NCBI GenBank assembly: GCA_037178675.1
Contig: JAYMGJ010000305.1
Span: forward strand, 1 to 64,000
Direction of reading: 5' to 3'
DNA: 64,000 bases
DNA from: Scleroderma bovista
Lineage: Eukaryota > Basidiomycota > Agaricomycetes > Boletales > Sclerodermataceae
Part shown: positions 1 through 10,881 of the stretch, piece by piece
How positions within the stretch are numbered: the stretch's first letter is position 1
Layout of the letters: each line of letters starts with the position of its first letter
Notes under the pieces: model-generated
The model's database searches: none
What the model was told of the DNA's origin: nothing
What the model saw: the letters and a program-made list of their open reading frames with translations, nothing else
Position numbers and translations under genes: made by a program

Positions 1-1940
1 GTTGCCAGGGTAGTGAAAATGAGTTGATTACATTGAAGTTGCGAAAGACTTCCTGGTAACGATGAAAGCATTGAAGTGCATCATCAATTTCATTGAGCAT
101 TGTCTCCATGATGACATTCTGATGAACAAGGTAACAAAATTCAAGAAAGGCCCAAAATGTTCGCACAATGTCTTTTGGTACATGGCCTTCAATGGCTGCA
201 ATGTAAACCTGCAGAGCACTGATCAATAGCTGCATTAGAGTAAATATAAATGACAATACCTTCATCAGACCTTTGGAATCATCACCTGTCCACTGCTTGA
301 AGTGCCGTCCTTGATGGAAGTGCCGCAGCCTGGTGAATGGCGCTGTAGAGACAGTCCTGTCTCTAGGTGTAGAATTGGTAGTACTGATACTGGACTCTTA
401 CCTTAGCTATGTAGGCTTGTACTTAGCTTACTAAGAAACTTCCCTCTTTCCTCTGTATATGTTTGATCTCAGTCCTGGAGTGACTGAACACCTCTACTCT
501 CCCTATTTCCTCTAGTCTCCCCAGTCCGTGGGAGCTCTGCCAGACCTCCAGAAGCCCCTGGGTCGAGCGTGCCTCACCTGAGGCAGCAGCAACACCCAAC
601 CCCCCCCTACAGCGCGACAGCTGCAATCCTGGATGCACTGATTTAGAGGCTGAATAGTATCCATAAATAATTGTACATGCTGTGCATCAATCTCATCAAG
701 AATCTTCTCTGCATCAGCCTTCCCATGTTCGTGGATTAAGTACTTCTCAACCCAATCCACCAAATGATCCTTGAACCCACCCTTGATGAGTTGATGAAGG
801 ATATCTGGTGAGAGCATGTGATGGATGTCCGCATGTGGGAAGTCATTTGTGAATGGCTGTATTCGATTAGTTACTAGGAAAGCAAGAGAGTAGGTACTTA
901 CAACTAGGTCACCAGCAATTCCATACTCCTCCCGAAGTTTTTGAAATTCAAATTCTTCGATGAGTACATTGGAATGCTCATGACAACAGTGAAGTGCTTC
1001 TTTGTCAAGGTTCTCCTGATGTGCAATGTACTTTGCACACCAATTGCACAAAATGCATGACAGGAGTACTTGCTCCTCATAGTTGGCGATGTAAGCTGCA
1101 AGTGCATATATGACATGCTGGTAGTAGTCGTCTCCAAACAGTACATGCTCTGGGACCTTCATTGCAGGATGAAGCGGGGAAAGGATTTGGGTCAGCGAAG
1201 AGTGGAAAAGTTGCTGTTGGAATTTACAAAATGCATCCATGCTTGCATGTTCTCTCATTGCTGTGACATGTCATGAGTAGGACTGAAGTGAAGCGAGCCA
1301 AACTTACTTTTGGGCATGGCAAGAAACCCGATGAGAACTACAGCATTGTGGTGACCACAACAAACGGTGTTCCGCACATTTCCTATGGAGAGGTATAGCA
1401 GATAATAGTCTGTTTGGCCCGTTGCTACAGATACCATGGTCTTGTTGCTTCCAAGAATAACAGGGACCAATTTCGCCCCTGCCGCTGTTGGGTTGTCACA
1501 AAGAATCTGGTCCTAAAGACTTGAAATCAGAAAAAACATCATGTAGACATTAGAAAGACTAGTACCCGCTTTCTCCCAGGCCCAGTCTCCAGACATGAAG
1601 TCTTGCCAGCACCTCTTATTGTCCGTGGCATCATATTCCTGGTATGGAATGTAATCCATTTCATCCTTGTATTCAGAAGTTGCAAGGATGTTGTGGATAA
1701 CTTGGTGTGGATCTCAATACCACACATCATACGTGTCATACATCCAAGGGGCTGCATCATTGACTCCTGCCTCATCAGCTGCATCGTTATTTTGTTGTCC
1801 CCTCTTGTAATGCATGGTGAAGTTGTCCCACTTCACATCACTGACAGAAGTGCTGTCGATTACATTGTACAAGTCCGTGTGATTTGAAAATGGCAGTTCA
1901 CCACCCAGTTTGATAAGTCGTCCTTTTGACAATGTTACTT
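1..1940 (-). pseudogene. Plavaka-type DNA transposase, interrupted and cut by window edge
   Basis: Conceptual translation of several minus-strand blocks follows the order of fungal Plavaka transposases. They are an N-terminal block ending in DFMSGDWAWEKA (about 1600-1790), the core SVATGQTDYYLLYLSIGNV (about 1390-1460), a YIANYEEQVLL / CNWCAKYIAH block (about 1020-1100), PHADIHHMLSPDILHQLIKG (about 770-840) and QWTGDDSKGLMK (about 270-310). Blocks are separated by small gaps that look like introns. The gene runs off the left edge, so its C-terminus is missing. Family D solo LTR 344-611 sits inside an exon and destroys it. The residue before KTMVSVATGQ is Asn where I would expect the first catalytic Asp (a GAC to AAC change), so the copy is probably dead for a second reason. 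Family assignment rests on remembered motif order; function is cut-and-paste transposition by family knowledge. Confidence 0.8.
344..611 (+). mobile_element. Solo LTR, family D copy 1 (268 bp)
   Basis: Begins TGTAGAGACAG, ends CCCCCTACA, and is flanked by GCGC at 340-343 and 612-615, a perfect 4-bp target duplication. A second copy of exactly the same length lies at 28636-28903 with only a few substitutions. TG...CA ends plus a 4-bp duplication and no internal domain fit a solo LTR; orientation is arbitrary. It splits the Plavaka transposase coding sequence. The tip holds the palindrome AGAGACAG-TC-CTGTCTCT. Confidence 0.75.
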
Positions 1941-2080
1941 CTTACTGAATCCACTCTATACTGGCTTGATCTTATCTGGAATATTGGTGCCCTGAACAGG
2001 AGGACTCTCTTGCATCGCCGTGTGAATAACTGGACCAACACTGTCACACATGGATTCACCCTACTACCCGGGTCGATGAA

Positions 2081-3674
2081 TTGTCTATCCCTTCCTTGAC
2101 CACTGACACTACCGCTCATAGTTCAGTGACCTCTGAGACAACTCACAAGAACGCTCCAGTTTTGAGCGGTTTACCTAACAGCCTTCAGATTGAAGATTTG
2201 CCTGTCCAGATTGCTGGCCACAGGACAAAGGTAAGTCTTCGTAAATTGATGTGCCTCATTCTACTTAACATGGATTCTAGCCAGCGCTTCATGCTGACAT
2301 CTTGGAACAGAGCGATGATGAGTTTACTTTGCAGATCTTTTCACATGCCCAGACTGGTTCAAAGTGCAAGCATACTGGTCACACCACTGGCAAATATGTT
2401 GCTATATCTGAGCTTGATGAAGGGGACAATGAAGCCTCTGAAGGGGACAATGAGGTGACTGATGAGAGCAGGGGTTGTGGTCGCATGACTTCAGCGGTAG
2501 GTCTCCTACTCCATTGAATCACTGTGCTAATTTTTTGTGGATCGGCAGACCAACATCGTTGTTGACAATGCAGGAAATAAGCTGCAGACTGTCAAACTCA
2601 AGTCGTCAGCTGGAACCAATAGCATGGGTGGTGCGCATACCCGCTACATCAATGGAGATTTACCTTCTGTGCTCCAAGAGGACAGGAAGTGGACCAAGGT
2701 GATCCTTCCCGCTCTGCTGGTGTGGGCTGGTAGCCTGGGTGATCCATGGGTGATCCTGGACCAGGACTTAGTGCAGGCGCTTCAGACCATTATATCTGCT
2801 GTTGATCCTCAATACGGTGACTTAAATGGCATATGCCCGGGAGAGCCTATCTTCATGCTTGTAAACCTATTTTTATTTTTAGTTTGGTTGAACTTTGCAC
2901 TCACATTTCCTTGGACAGGCAACACGGCGTCTCAGTGTGTGGCGAAGCAACTTTGGTTCCACTGCTATTGCACTTGTAGCTCATTTCCTTGCCTCTGAGA
3001 TTGACGACACGAAGAATACCGCCGCTATTCGCAAGATATGTCATGAGCTCCTGGATGGGTTTTCATTCTTATATGAAGACCTTGACCCTACGAATTCAGA
3101 GAATGCTTTTCGGTCACACTTTCTATTGCAGCTCCTTTCCCATGGCCATTTGTGCCCATGCATTGGATGCCTCAATATCCCGAAGCTCGACACCAAGAAT
3201 CTGAAGGAACATGGTATCAAAGGAGTGCTGTGCCTTTGTTGTGCTGCGGAATGTCATTCATTTTCCCCATCAGACAGCAGGGTAATAGTTGTTTTAGCTT
3301 GAACGTGCCATCACTCTATACTATAAGGGTGATGTGCTTGTCAATGACCAAATAGTACCCATGGCAAGGTGACTACAAAGACTCCCCTCAAGGCCAATAA
3401 AGAATCCTCGACCACATTGGCATTCTTGGAGCACAACTGGGGATCATGCACTAGACAATACTTCCTGTCAGTTGCTAGGCACAGTCCCGCTGCACTGAAT
3501 GAAGTTATCACCATGTCTGGTGCCCTCATCACTCCTGCCATGGATTACATGGCAGATGACTCGACAGCAGAGGACCTCCCTATGTCCACTGATCAGCGCA
3601 TGAGCATTTGTAGGTTTATTTTGTGGTCTACACAGTTTACTGACATACTTGACAGAATCTTACCAAACAGATGT
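2081..3674 (+). pseudogene. Uncharacterised Agaricomycete protein next to Plavaka transposase, 3'-truncated
   Basis: A multi-exon plus-strand gene facing away from the transposase. Readable blocks are an N-terminal segment (about 2105-2230), an acidic segment with EGDNEASEGDNEVTDE (about 2410-2470), then RYINGDLPSVLQEDRKW (about 2640-2695), WRSNFGSTAIALVAHFLAS (about 2940-2995) and TLAFLEHNWGSCTRQYF (about 3410-3465). Introns at about 2230-2279, 2499-2548 and 2863-2919 join the frame cleanly with GT-AG ends. The frame breaks near 3370, and the 3' end is removed by the A-family LTR starting at 3675. The type recurs in mushroom genomes without known function; a DUF6532-like label is possible but I am not sure of it. 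No catalytic motif was recognised. Position suggests a transposon companion gene. Confidence 0.5.
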
Positions 3675-4304
3675 TGTGATTCAAAGTGTGGATTTGGGTC
3701 GGAGTAATAACACAAACACAACACCAACAAAGGACTACGAAAATGTGCGAGTGGTGGTTTACCTCTGCAGTGTCCAGAGAGGATATGCTGAGGAGGGGGA
3801 AAGGGGATCTACACCAACAGGGTGATGCAGACAATGATGCAGGATACTCCTGGGGTACAGAAGTAATAGAAGATGAAGGGGATAGGGGTCTGGACTCTTC
3901 CTAAAGCCTAGGAAGTGTCAAAGCGGGGATTGGGTTGACTGGGACTGAAGTAGCAATACTACACCTAGAAGTTGGTCAAAGGGGCAAGGGGGCTCCTGAC
4001 ATCCAGAAGCAATGGGATATGAAGGATAGACAGGCTAGACTCTGCTTGAGCCTAGAGAAATACTTGGACTTGAATAGATTGCATAAAAACTTGAATATCA
4101 GAGTCTTTAGACCCTTCACTGAAGCCTACAAGACTCAAAGAGCTGAGGGGATACTGACTGAGAGAGTCTGAGAGAGGGATAATTTCGTGCAATTGGGTCT
4201 TTTTTCACTGGGCTGAGCCCAGGGGTTTTGTCAAGGATTGGTAAGGGATTTGTAAGAGCTTTGTAAGGGGTTTGTAAGCGATCAGTAAGCAAGGGATAAG
4301 CAGG

Positions 4305-6690
4305 TGTCAAGACCGGTTCTCCTCGACAATCTTACTAGGTGGTCCAGAGGTGCAGGGGACTAATGAGGAGGTAAGTCCAGACACTAGTAGGTGCTAGTTA
4401 GTGTGGAGAGTCAAGTCCGGGTCAAACGAACGAAGTCCGGGCACTAGAGAAGCACAGGGAGTAAGTCCGGGTTTTTGCAGAGTAAGTCCGGACCGCAGGA
4501 AAGTGGTCCGGAGTTGAACGCAGCTTGTCCGGAGTGAAGGACATCCCAGAGGTGGGATAAGTCCTGAGAGGTCTAGTGTCGAGTCTGGGACAGAGGTGGC
4601 TTTTGCCCTCGTGTGAGTAGGAGACTTGCTAGGATTGGACATAGGACCAAGGGGACGAGATAGGACGGAGGCCGGAGTTGGCCAGAGTTCAGGAGTTCAG
4701 ATGAACAGATGGATTAGGAGAGCATAATGGGTAGTACAGAGTGGGGAGTATCTTAGTCAAGATTTGATCTAAGAATCTACTAGGCCGGAGTACGGTAGTT
4801 TATATAGTAAAGAGACTAGAGGTGAGTATATACGGTGACAAGTAAACACCTTAGTCAGGACAAGGGATGGAGCAGAAACGGACAGGAAAATAAAGCAGGT
4901 ACAGGAAAATAAACTGGAGCGGGAGCAGACACGGGGAACTAGAGATACAGGGACGACGGAGGAAAAGCAGGGACAGTGAAGTAAAGGAAACTAGGTCGGA
5001 AGAGGACAGGTAAGGGTTGGAGGTGGACTTAAGTAATGTTAAGTCCGGAGCGATGTCCAGGACCGGAGGAAGTGGGACCGGAGGAAGTGCAGGACCGGAG
5101 GAAGTGCAAGAGCAGAGGGAGTGCATGAGCAGAGGGAGTGCATGAGTGGAGGGAGTGCACAGGTGGAGGAAGGGCAGAGTAGCCAGAGGAAGGTCCGGAG
5201 TTGGACATGGAAATGTCCAAGGCCATTGGCGGACCTATCAGAGGGAGTGGAGCGGAACAGGAGCAGACCTGAGCTGGAGTTGGATGTACCAGCCGGAGTT
5301 GGGCTATGTTGCAGACAAGACCAAGGGAGTGGCCAGACTGAAACCGGAGTAGCGACAAGTGGTAGGTACAGGCTCGACATGGCAGAGTTAGACTGCAGAT
5401 GTATCTAGAGGAAGACAGGGGTTAGTCCTGAGGTGGAGATGGTCGTAGTGACCGGAGTTGAGCTGGAGTGCAGCTATGAGGCTGGAGATGGCCGGTGTCA
5501 AGACCGGTTCTCCTCGACGATCTTACTAGGAGGTCCAGAGGTGCAGGGAACTAATGAGGAGGTAAGTCCAGACACTAGTAGGTGCTAGTTAGTGCAGAGA
5601 GTCAAGTCCGGGTCAAACGAACGAAGTCCGGGAACTAGAGAAGCACAGGGAGTAAGTCCGGGTTTTTGCAGAGTAAGTCCAGACCGTGGGAAAGTGGTCT
5701 GGAGTTGAGTGCAGCTTGTCTGGAGCGAAGGACATCCCAGAGGTGGGATAAGTCCTGAGAGGTCTAGCGTCGAGTCTGGGACAGAGGTGGCTTTTGCCCT
5801 CGTGCAAGTAGGAGACTTGCTAGGATCGGACATAGGACCAAGGGGACGAGATAGGACGGAGGCCGGAGTTGGCCGGAGTTCAGGAGTTCAGATGAACAGA
5901 TGGATTAGGAGAGCATGGTGGGTAGTACAGAGTGGGGAGTATCTTAGTCAAGATTTGATCTAAGGACTACTAGGCCGGAGTACGGTAGTTTATATAGTAA
6001 TGAAACTAAGGTGAGTATATATGGTGACAAGTAAACACCTTAATGTTGAGACAAGGGATGGAGCAGAAGCAGACAGGAAAATAAACCAGGTACAAGAAAA
6101 TAAAGCAGGGACAGGAAAATAAACCGGAGCCGAAGCAGACATGGGGAACTAGAGTTACAGGGACGACGGAGGAAAAGCAGGGACAAGGGAACTAGGTCGG
6201 AAGAGGACAGGTAAGGGTCAGAGGTGGACTTAACTAATGTTAAGTCCGGAGCGATGTCCAGGACCAGAGGAAGTGGAACCGGAGGAAGCGGGACCGGAGG
6301 AAGTGGAACCGGAGGAAGCGGGACCGGAGGAAGTGCAACAGCGGAGGGAGTGTACGAGCGGAGGGAGGGCAGAGTAGCCGGAGGAAGGTCCGGAGTTGGA
6401 CATGGAAATGTCCAAGGCCATTGGTGGACCTATCAGGGGAAGCGGAGCGGAACAGGAGCAGAACTGAGCTGGAGTTGGATGTACCAGCCGGAGTTGGGCT
6501 ACATCGCAGACAAAGCTAAGGGAGTGGCCGGACTGAAACCGGAGTAGCAACTAGTGGTAGGTACAGGTCCGACACGGAGGAGTTAGACCGCGGATCTGTC
6601 TGTAGGGAGACAGGGGTTAGTCCTGAGGCGGAGATGGACGTAGTGACCGGAGTTGAGCTGGAGTGCAGCTATAGGGCTGGAGATGGCTGG
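4305..6690. repeat. 1.19-kb direct tandem duplication inside LTR B
   Basis: Unit 1 (4305-5495) and unit 2 (5496-about 6690) both open with TGTCAAGACCGGTTCTCC and stay alignable throughout, with small indels such as the number of GGAAGTGGGACCGGA-like units near 5060 and 6260. Within each unit the words CCGGAGTT and AAGTCCGG recur many times. Confidence 0.8.
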
Positions 6691-6696
6691 TGTAGA

Positions 6697-6876
6697 TCCG
6701 GAGTTGCATCTATGCCTAAGGAGAGGTCAGGCGGGCCATGGTTAGACTGGAGTTGCGACTGGAAAAGTATGGATATGACAGCCGGACTAGCTCCGGAGTT
6801 GCGTCAATGCCTAAGGAGAGGTCAGGCGGGCCAGGGTTAGACCGGAGTTGCAACTGGGAAAACTATGGATATGACA
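6697..6876. repeat. Two tandem units of about 90 bp at LTR B end
   Basis: The block GGAGTTGC-TATGCCTAAGG to TATGGATATGACA occurs at about 6697-6786 and again at about 6790-6876. These units lie beyond the end of the 1.19-kb duplication and form the element's terminus. Confidence 0.7.
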
Positions 6877-8233
6877 GCAGGAATGAGTAAGCTGCATGAC
6901 AAGATTGATTGGTAAGGGAGTGAGTCATCAGCTGAGTAATATACCAAAAATTCGAAAGGGATAGAGTAATACTGATGAAAAGAGAGCATCAGCAAGCAAG
7001 GGATGAGTCACTGCACAGCAGAAGGAGTCATTGATGCACAGCCTAAGAAGTTTGATGGGGGGCTGTGTACCATCAGGAATTTGATGGGACAACAATGGGG
7101 AAGATCTGAGATAAATAGGGGGATTGATCCGAGAAAAAACAGCCACAAGAAGGGTACCAGGGGTCCAGAGGTCTTTTGGGGGGTCAGCATACACTAAGGT
7201 ATAGTGCATGTGTTCTAGCGCTGCTGAAGTGCAACCATGGGCTCCCTTGACGAGCTCTCTTCTGGGAAAGAACGAGAGAGGGTTCTTCTTCCTAATAGCA
7301 CTATAAAGTGGGGGGAATAACTGTCATGGTGCTGGGGGACATCATCTGAAAGTAGGGAAGCGGATAGAGTATTGAATTTGACGCATCCAGGGAAGTGAGA
7401 CAAACAACAGAGGAAGATGGACATGGCAAGTATCTGGGAGGAAGGGACCATAGGCTGAGGGCTCAGGGGACACAGAGATGACCAGAGAAGACTTCTCAAG
7501 CTTGACAATAGACCTAAGATGACCAAAGTACATCCTTGACACAGGACTGATGAGGAGAACGTGCTGACCGAGAATGAGAGGGACTGAGGGAGCAGGCTGG
7601 GAAGATATGTGTCAGGCAGTGCACGGGAACTCTGGGAGAGGCTTTCCTAAGATCAGGACATAGTGGAGAAATGATCCAGAGAAAATATGGACTCCATAGT
7701 GAGCGATGAAGCAAATGTCTGGATTGCAGGGGGAATATCTCCATGGGAAATAAACAGATTTGTGTCTGAACTTGACAGGCAGATAGACCATGTTCTAGGC
7801 TCTCTGATGGTATAGTCATGTGCCTGATAGCTTTAGAAACAATGGAGCTATTCAAAATATCGGAATGCCGGCACTGGGTGCCTAAAAATGACATTTGGGC
7901 ACTAAAAATCATTTCTTCTCTTTCTCCTTTGTTTCTCCATCAATTCTTCGGCTTCTTTGATTGTTCTGGTATGGGAGTTGGACTGCAGACATGTGCATTC
8001 CTTTCTCATACCACAATTGATGTTATTCCTTCAGTTTCTTCTGCTTCTTGGCGGTTCTTGTGCGATAGATGACTGTCTGCATTGGCATTCATCTCTCGCA
8101 TCAGGATAGTCTTCTTGTGCAATAGATGGCTATGATGAGGGTCCGTTGTGCTTATCCTTCACATAAGGATCATTCAATATAGGTGTTATCTTCCATGTTC
8201 ACTGTACCAAACCTGTTTGGTGCATGACAACGT

Positions 8234-8714
8234 TCACTATTCCACCCTCTGGTCGCACATCAATTCATGTTCTATGGCATATTTTTCGGCACCCTTCCAC
8301 ATGCTCCCCTCCAACACGCTCATTATGATTTTTCTTAATTGTTCTCACTTCGTGTTAGTAGTCACTTCCCTCCACACAATTGTTTCATCCTGCGACTGCT
8401 AGTACATTTTACACTCGTTTAATTGCTTGACATTGTTTCTTGCTGCAATTGATGACCATGGTGCTATTCATTTCTGAGTGATGCGGCGAAGCTATTTCTA
8501 AGTTTAGGTGGAATTGTATGAAAGGTAGGGATTGTATAATAATGACAATAAGTCAGTCGGATGGAAGTCACGAAAGCATAAAAAGATGGAAAACAACTGT
8601 GGATAGACAAAGGACCTACTCAAAAAAGTCCCAGCACCTTCCATACATATTTGACTATCTATGCTGAAATAGGTACAGAAATTACGTAAAAGTCACGGAT
8701 AGAGTTTTGTCAGA
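8234..8714. other. Unassigned spacer
   Basis: Between LTR A1 and the LINE fragment. I see no convincing coding block, terminal repeat or RNA gene here. Confidence 0.4.
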
Positions 8715-9337
8715 TTACTGATGTGGGATGCCATCTGGCCCTGCAGCTGTTCCCAGTTTAACATTTCTAAGTGCGTGTTCTATTTTGTCTCTTGGGAGGG
8801 TAGAATTCAACAGAGATTCATTTGGATCTAGCAATGGTTGTGACAGTGGGATTGCCTCCAGGGCTTTTGTAATGGCAGCCTGTCTGAGGCCATTTGTTTC
8901 TGGGAGGAGGCCTTCCTCTTGTAGGTGTTTGTGGTAGTGTGCGGTGATCTTGGCCATCTTGTCAGACCTAGTTTCAATCCTGTTCGTAGTTGGGTCACAT
9001 AGGCGACGAGTCAGGTCCCTGGGGGTTCTAGGGTTGTTCAAAACCCTCGTCCAGTATTTATTGATACTCTCCCCTTTCAATTGCCAATTTGCTTGTGCTG
9101 TCAGGTGCGTGGATTTGTATATCTTTTTTTCCAGGTGGTCTATTTCACACTCAAGAACTATGACATTCCATCTGGTGTCCTCCTCAGCATCCAAGGTTTC
9201 CGAGTGTAACATGGAGGCTAGGTCTTTTTTCAGGTTGGTTATCTTTTGTGTTATCTTCACGATCTGAGATCTTGCAGCTGATTTCACTTCTCTCCTAATG
9301 TCATCCTTGAACGTTTCCCAGAGGGCTTGTGGGTTTG
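8715..9337 (-). pseudogene. Non-LTR retrotransposon (LINE) polyprotein fragment
   Basis: An open minus-strand reading frame enters from 9336 without a start and ends at a TAA near 8717. It carries the linker and beginning of a reverse transcriptase: a QANWQLKGESINKYW block (about 9050-9095) and the AAGPDGIPHQ motif (about 8720-8750) typical of the start of LINE reverse transcriptase. The endonuclease part is missing upstream, where LTR C abuts at 9338, and the polymerase core is missing downstream. Tad1- or L1-like is plausible but the exact clade cannot be told from this piece. It is dead. Confidence 0.7.
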
Positions 9338-9968
9338 TGTTACGACCATGCCCAATTCCGGGCCTTATCCGGTCACTCCGGTCGCATCGCAGCTCTACAG
9401 CTCTACTCCGGTCGCTCGTCTCCTACTCCGGTCGCGCTCACGCAGATAACCTTCCGTTAAGCACGACCCTTGGTCTATGCTCCATTCGCTCGTTACCACA
9501 CTTCGCCATTTACCCTGCCTTGACGTGAGTTCTCCGTGAACTCAATATATCCTATACCTTGTAGCATTTTCACCGGACCTGATTTATTTTACACGGACCT
9601 GACTTTATTTTCACCGGTCCTGACCTAGTCCTAACTCCGGTCATCCCTTGTCCACTATTAGGTTGTTTACTTGTCACCGTATGTACTCGACCCTAGTTCT
9701 ACTTAGTATAAGTACCCTCTAGTTTACCTTGTACACCTCAGTCTGAAATCATCTAAGTTACTACTCCTGTCCCCTTGTCTGTCTCCGTCTCCATCTCCAC
9801 CTGACCGGAACCTACGCAAGGGATCAACACTCGTTGTCCTTGTCGTTGAATCCAATCGGTCGCAACTCCGGCCCGGGCTAACCTCTGCCCAAACCTCTGA
9901 CCTCTGCCCTCATCTGTTTTCATCCGGACGTGACCAGACTTCCTACCGGAGTAGACCCGGACTTGACA
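9338..9968 (+). mobile_element. Ty3/gypsy LTR, family C (5' LTR)
   Basis: Starts TGTTACGACC at the edge of the LINE fragment and probably ends CGGACTTGACA at 9968, by comparison with the end of LTR B (CCGGTCTTGACA). It holds many CTCCGGTC words, a TATAAG box near 9708 and the conserved segment around GTTTACTTGTCACCGTAT. A gag reading frame follows in the same orientation. I could not identify a primer binding site after 9968, so the 3' border is approximate. Confidence 0.6.
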
Positions 9969-10035
9969 GTATTTCAGACTCACACTTGTGTGGGTTCACT
10001 ATACAAACCTTGTACGCAAACTAGTTTCATTTCTC

Positions 10036-10881
10036 ATGACCATGACTACGCGCTCTCGCGCTCGTACTGCTGCCGCACTCGCTGAAGAAGCAGGTGCAGT
10101 AGACGACCTTCACCTTTCTGCCGCCCAGCAAGCCCTGTCTAATCGCAGGCAACCTCCGGCTTCTGTAAGCCAATTCCGGAGCTTTACAGCTCGAAACCCC
10201 ACAGCACTTTTGACTCCGCGTCGAGATGCTGCGTCTCAGAGCCTTCGAGGTTCTGCAGACTTAGGTCGCCATGAATCTGTTTCTGGTGACAGGTTTCCCT
10301 ACCGCCACGACTCCACTCCGGAGCATCGCGAACCCGGTCGTTTCCAATGGTTCGGCCCTGAGGATGGTCCTGGAGATGATCCGGACGACCCCGGAGATGA
10401 CAACAACAACAACAACAACGAATTTCTCGACGCCACGGAAGAACTAGACCCTAGCCTGGCTGTCTTCCACAATCTCGCCATCGCCGTCAACCGCCTCTCC
10501 CGCTCCTCCCGCCGTTCCAACGACTCCTCCTCCTCCCGTGCCAAGGTCTGTGAACCGGACACCTTTGATGGCACGGATCCAAAGAAACTCCGGACCTTCT
10601 TGGTCCAGTGCGAACTGTGTTTCCAGGATCGCGCCAAGGCCTTCCGGCAAGATAGAGCAAGGGTAACGTTTGCCCAGTCCTATCTTAAAGGTATGATGCT
10701 GGAATGGTTCGAACCGGACCTTCTCAACTCCGGTAATCCGGCTGACCGCCCACACTGGATGGACAGCTGGGTCCATTTTGTTGCTGAACTCCAGAGTACC
10801 TTCAGTCCTCACGACCCAGTTGCTGATGCCGAGCACCAGCTCGAGCATCTCCGGATGAAAGACTTGTACCGCGTTACGCGG
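10036..10881 (+). pseudogene. Ty3/gypsy gag, truncated by LTR insertion
   Basis: Reads from an ATG at 10036 (an upstream in-frame ATG at 9988 is possible) with an Arg/Ala-rich N-terminus, an Asp-rich stretch (DDPDDPGDDN at about 10380-10420), then the capsid-like retrotransposon gag domain: FDGTDPKKLRTFLVQCELCF (about 10564-10623) and AQSYLKGMMLEWF (about 10672-10710). The frame is open until LTR A2 begins at 10882 after HLRMKDLYRVT. No zinc knuckle, protease, reverse transcriptase or integrase remains anywhere in the window, so this is a 5' stub. In the living element Gag builds the cytoplasmic particle that packages the RNA. Confidence 0.85.

Larger units (their letters stand above)
4305..6876 (-). 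mobile_element. Ty3/gypsy-type solo LTR, family B, with internal duplication
   Basis: Runs from TGTCAAGACCGG to ATATGACA and is flanked by GCAGG at 4300-4304 and 6877-6881, a perfect 5-bp target duplication. It lies inside A1. The minus strand matches the gypsy LTR at 9338 in the segment around CATCCCTTGTCC and GTTTACTTGTCACCGTAT, so it reads as a minus-oriented relative of family C. TATATAAA-like promoter boxes (rc of tttatatag near 4800 and 5990) sit at the matching place. It has no coding capacity; the length is inflated by a 1.19-kb tandem duplication. Confidence 0.7.
3675..8229 (-). mobile_element. Solo LTR, family A copy 1 (A1), split by nested LTR
   Basis: In minus orientation the element begins TGTCATGCACC (at 8229) and ends GAATCACA (at 3675). 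Flanks are ATGT 3671-3674 and ACGT 8230-8233, a 4-bp duplication with one C-to-T change. Between 4305 and 6876 another LTR is inserted with its own 5-bp duplication; removing it gives about 2.0 kb that aligns along its length with copies at 10882, 21441 and 60059. Many positions that are CG in those copies are TG or CA here, so this copy is probably the oldest. Confidence 0.75.

Noticed and set aside
344..611. Family D as a MITE
   Set aside because: No terminal inverted repeats; ends are TG...CA with a 4-bp duplication, so a solo LTR fits better.
3675..4171. 72-codon frame MWIWVGVITQTQHQQRTTKK repeated in all A copies
   Set aside because: It begins at the LTR terminus itself and is simply the repeated edge of the element; no domain and frequent changes between copies.
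5029..5408. Open frames of 95-113 codons in LTR B
   Set aside because: Created by short repeated GGAAGT/CCGGAG words; no protein-like composition and not shared between the two units.
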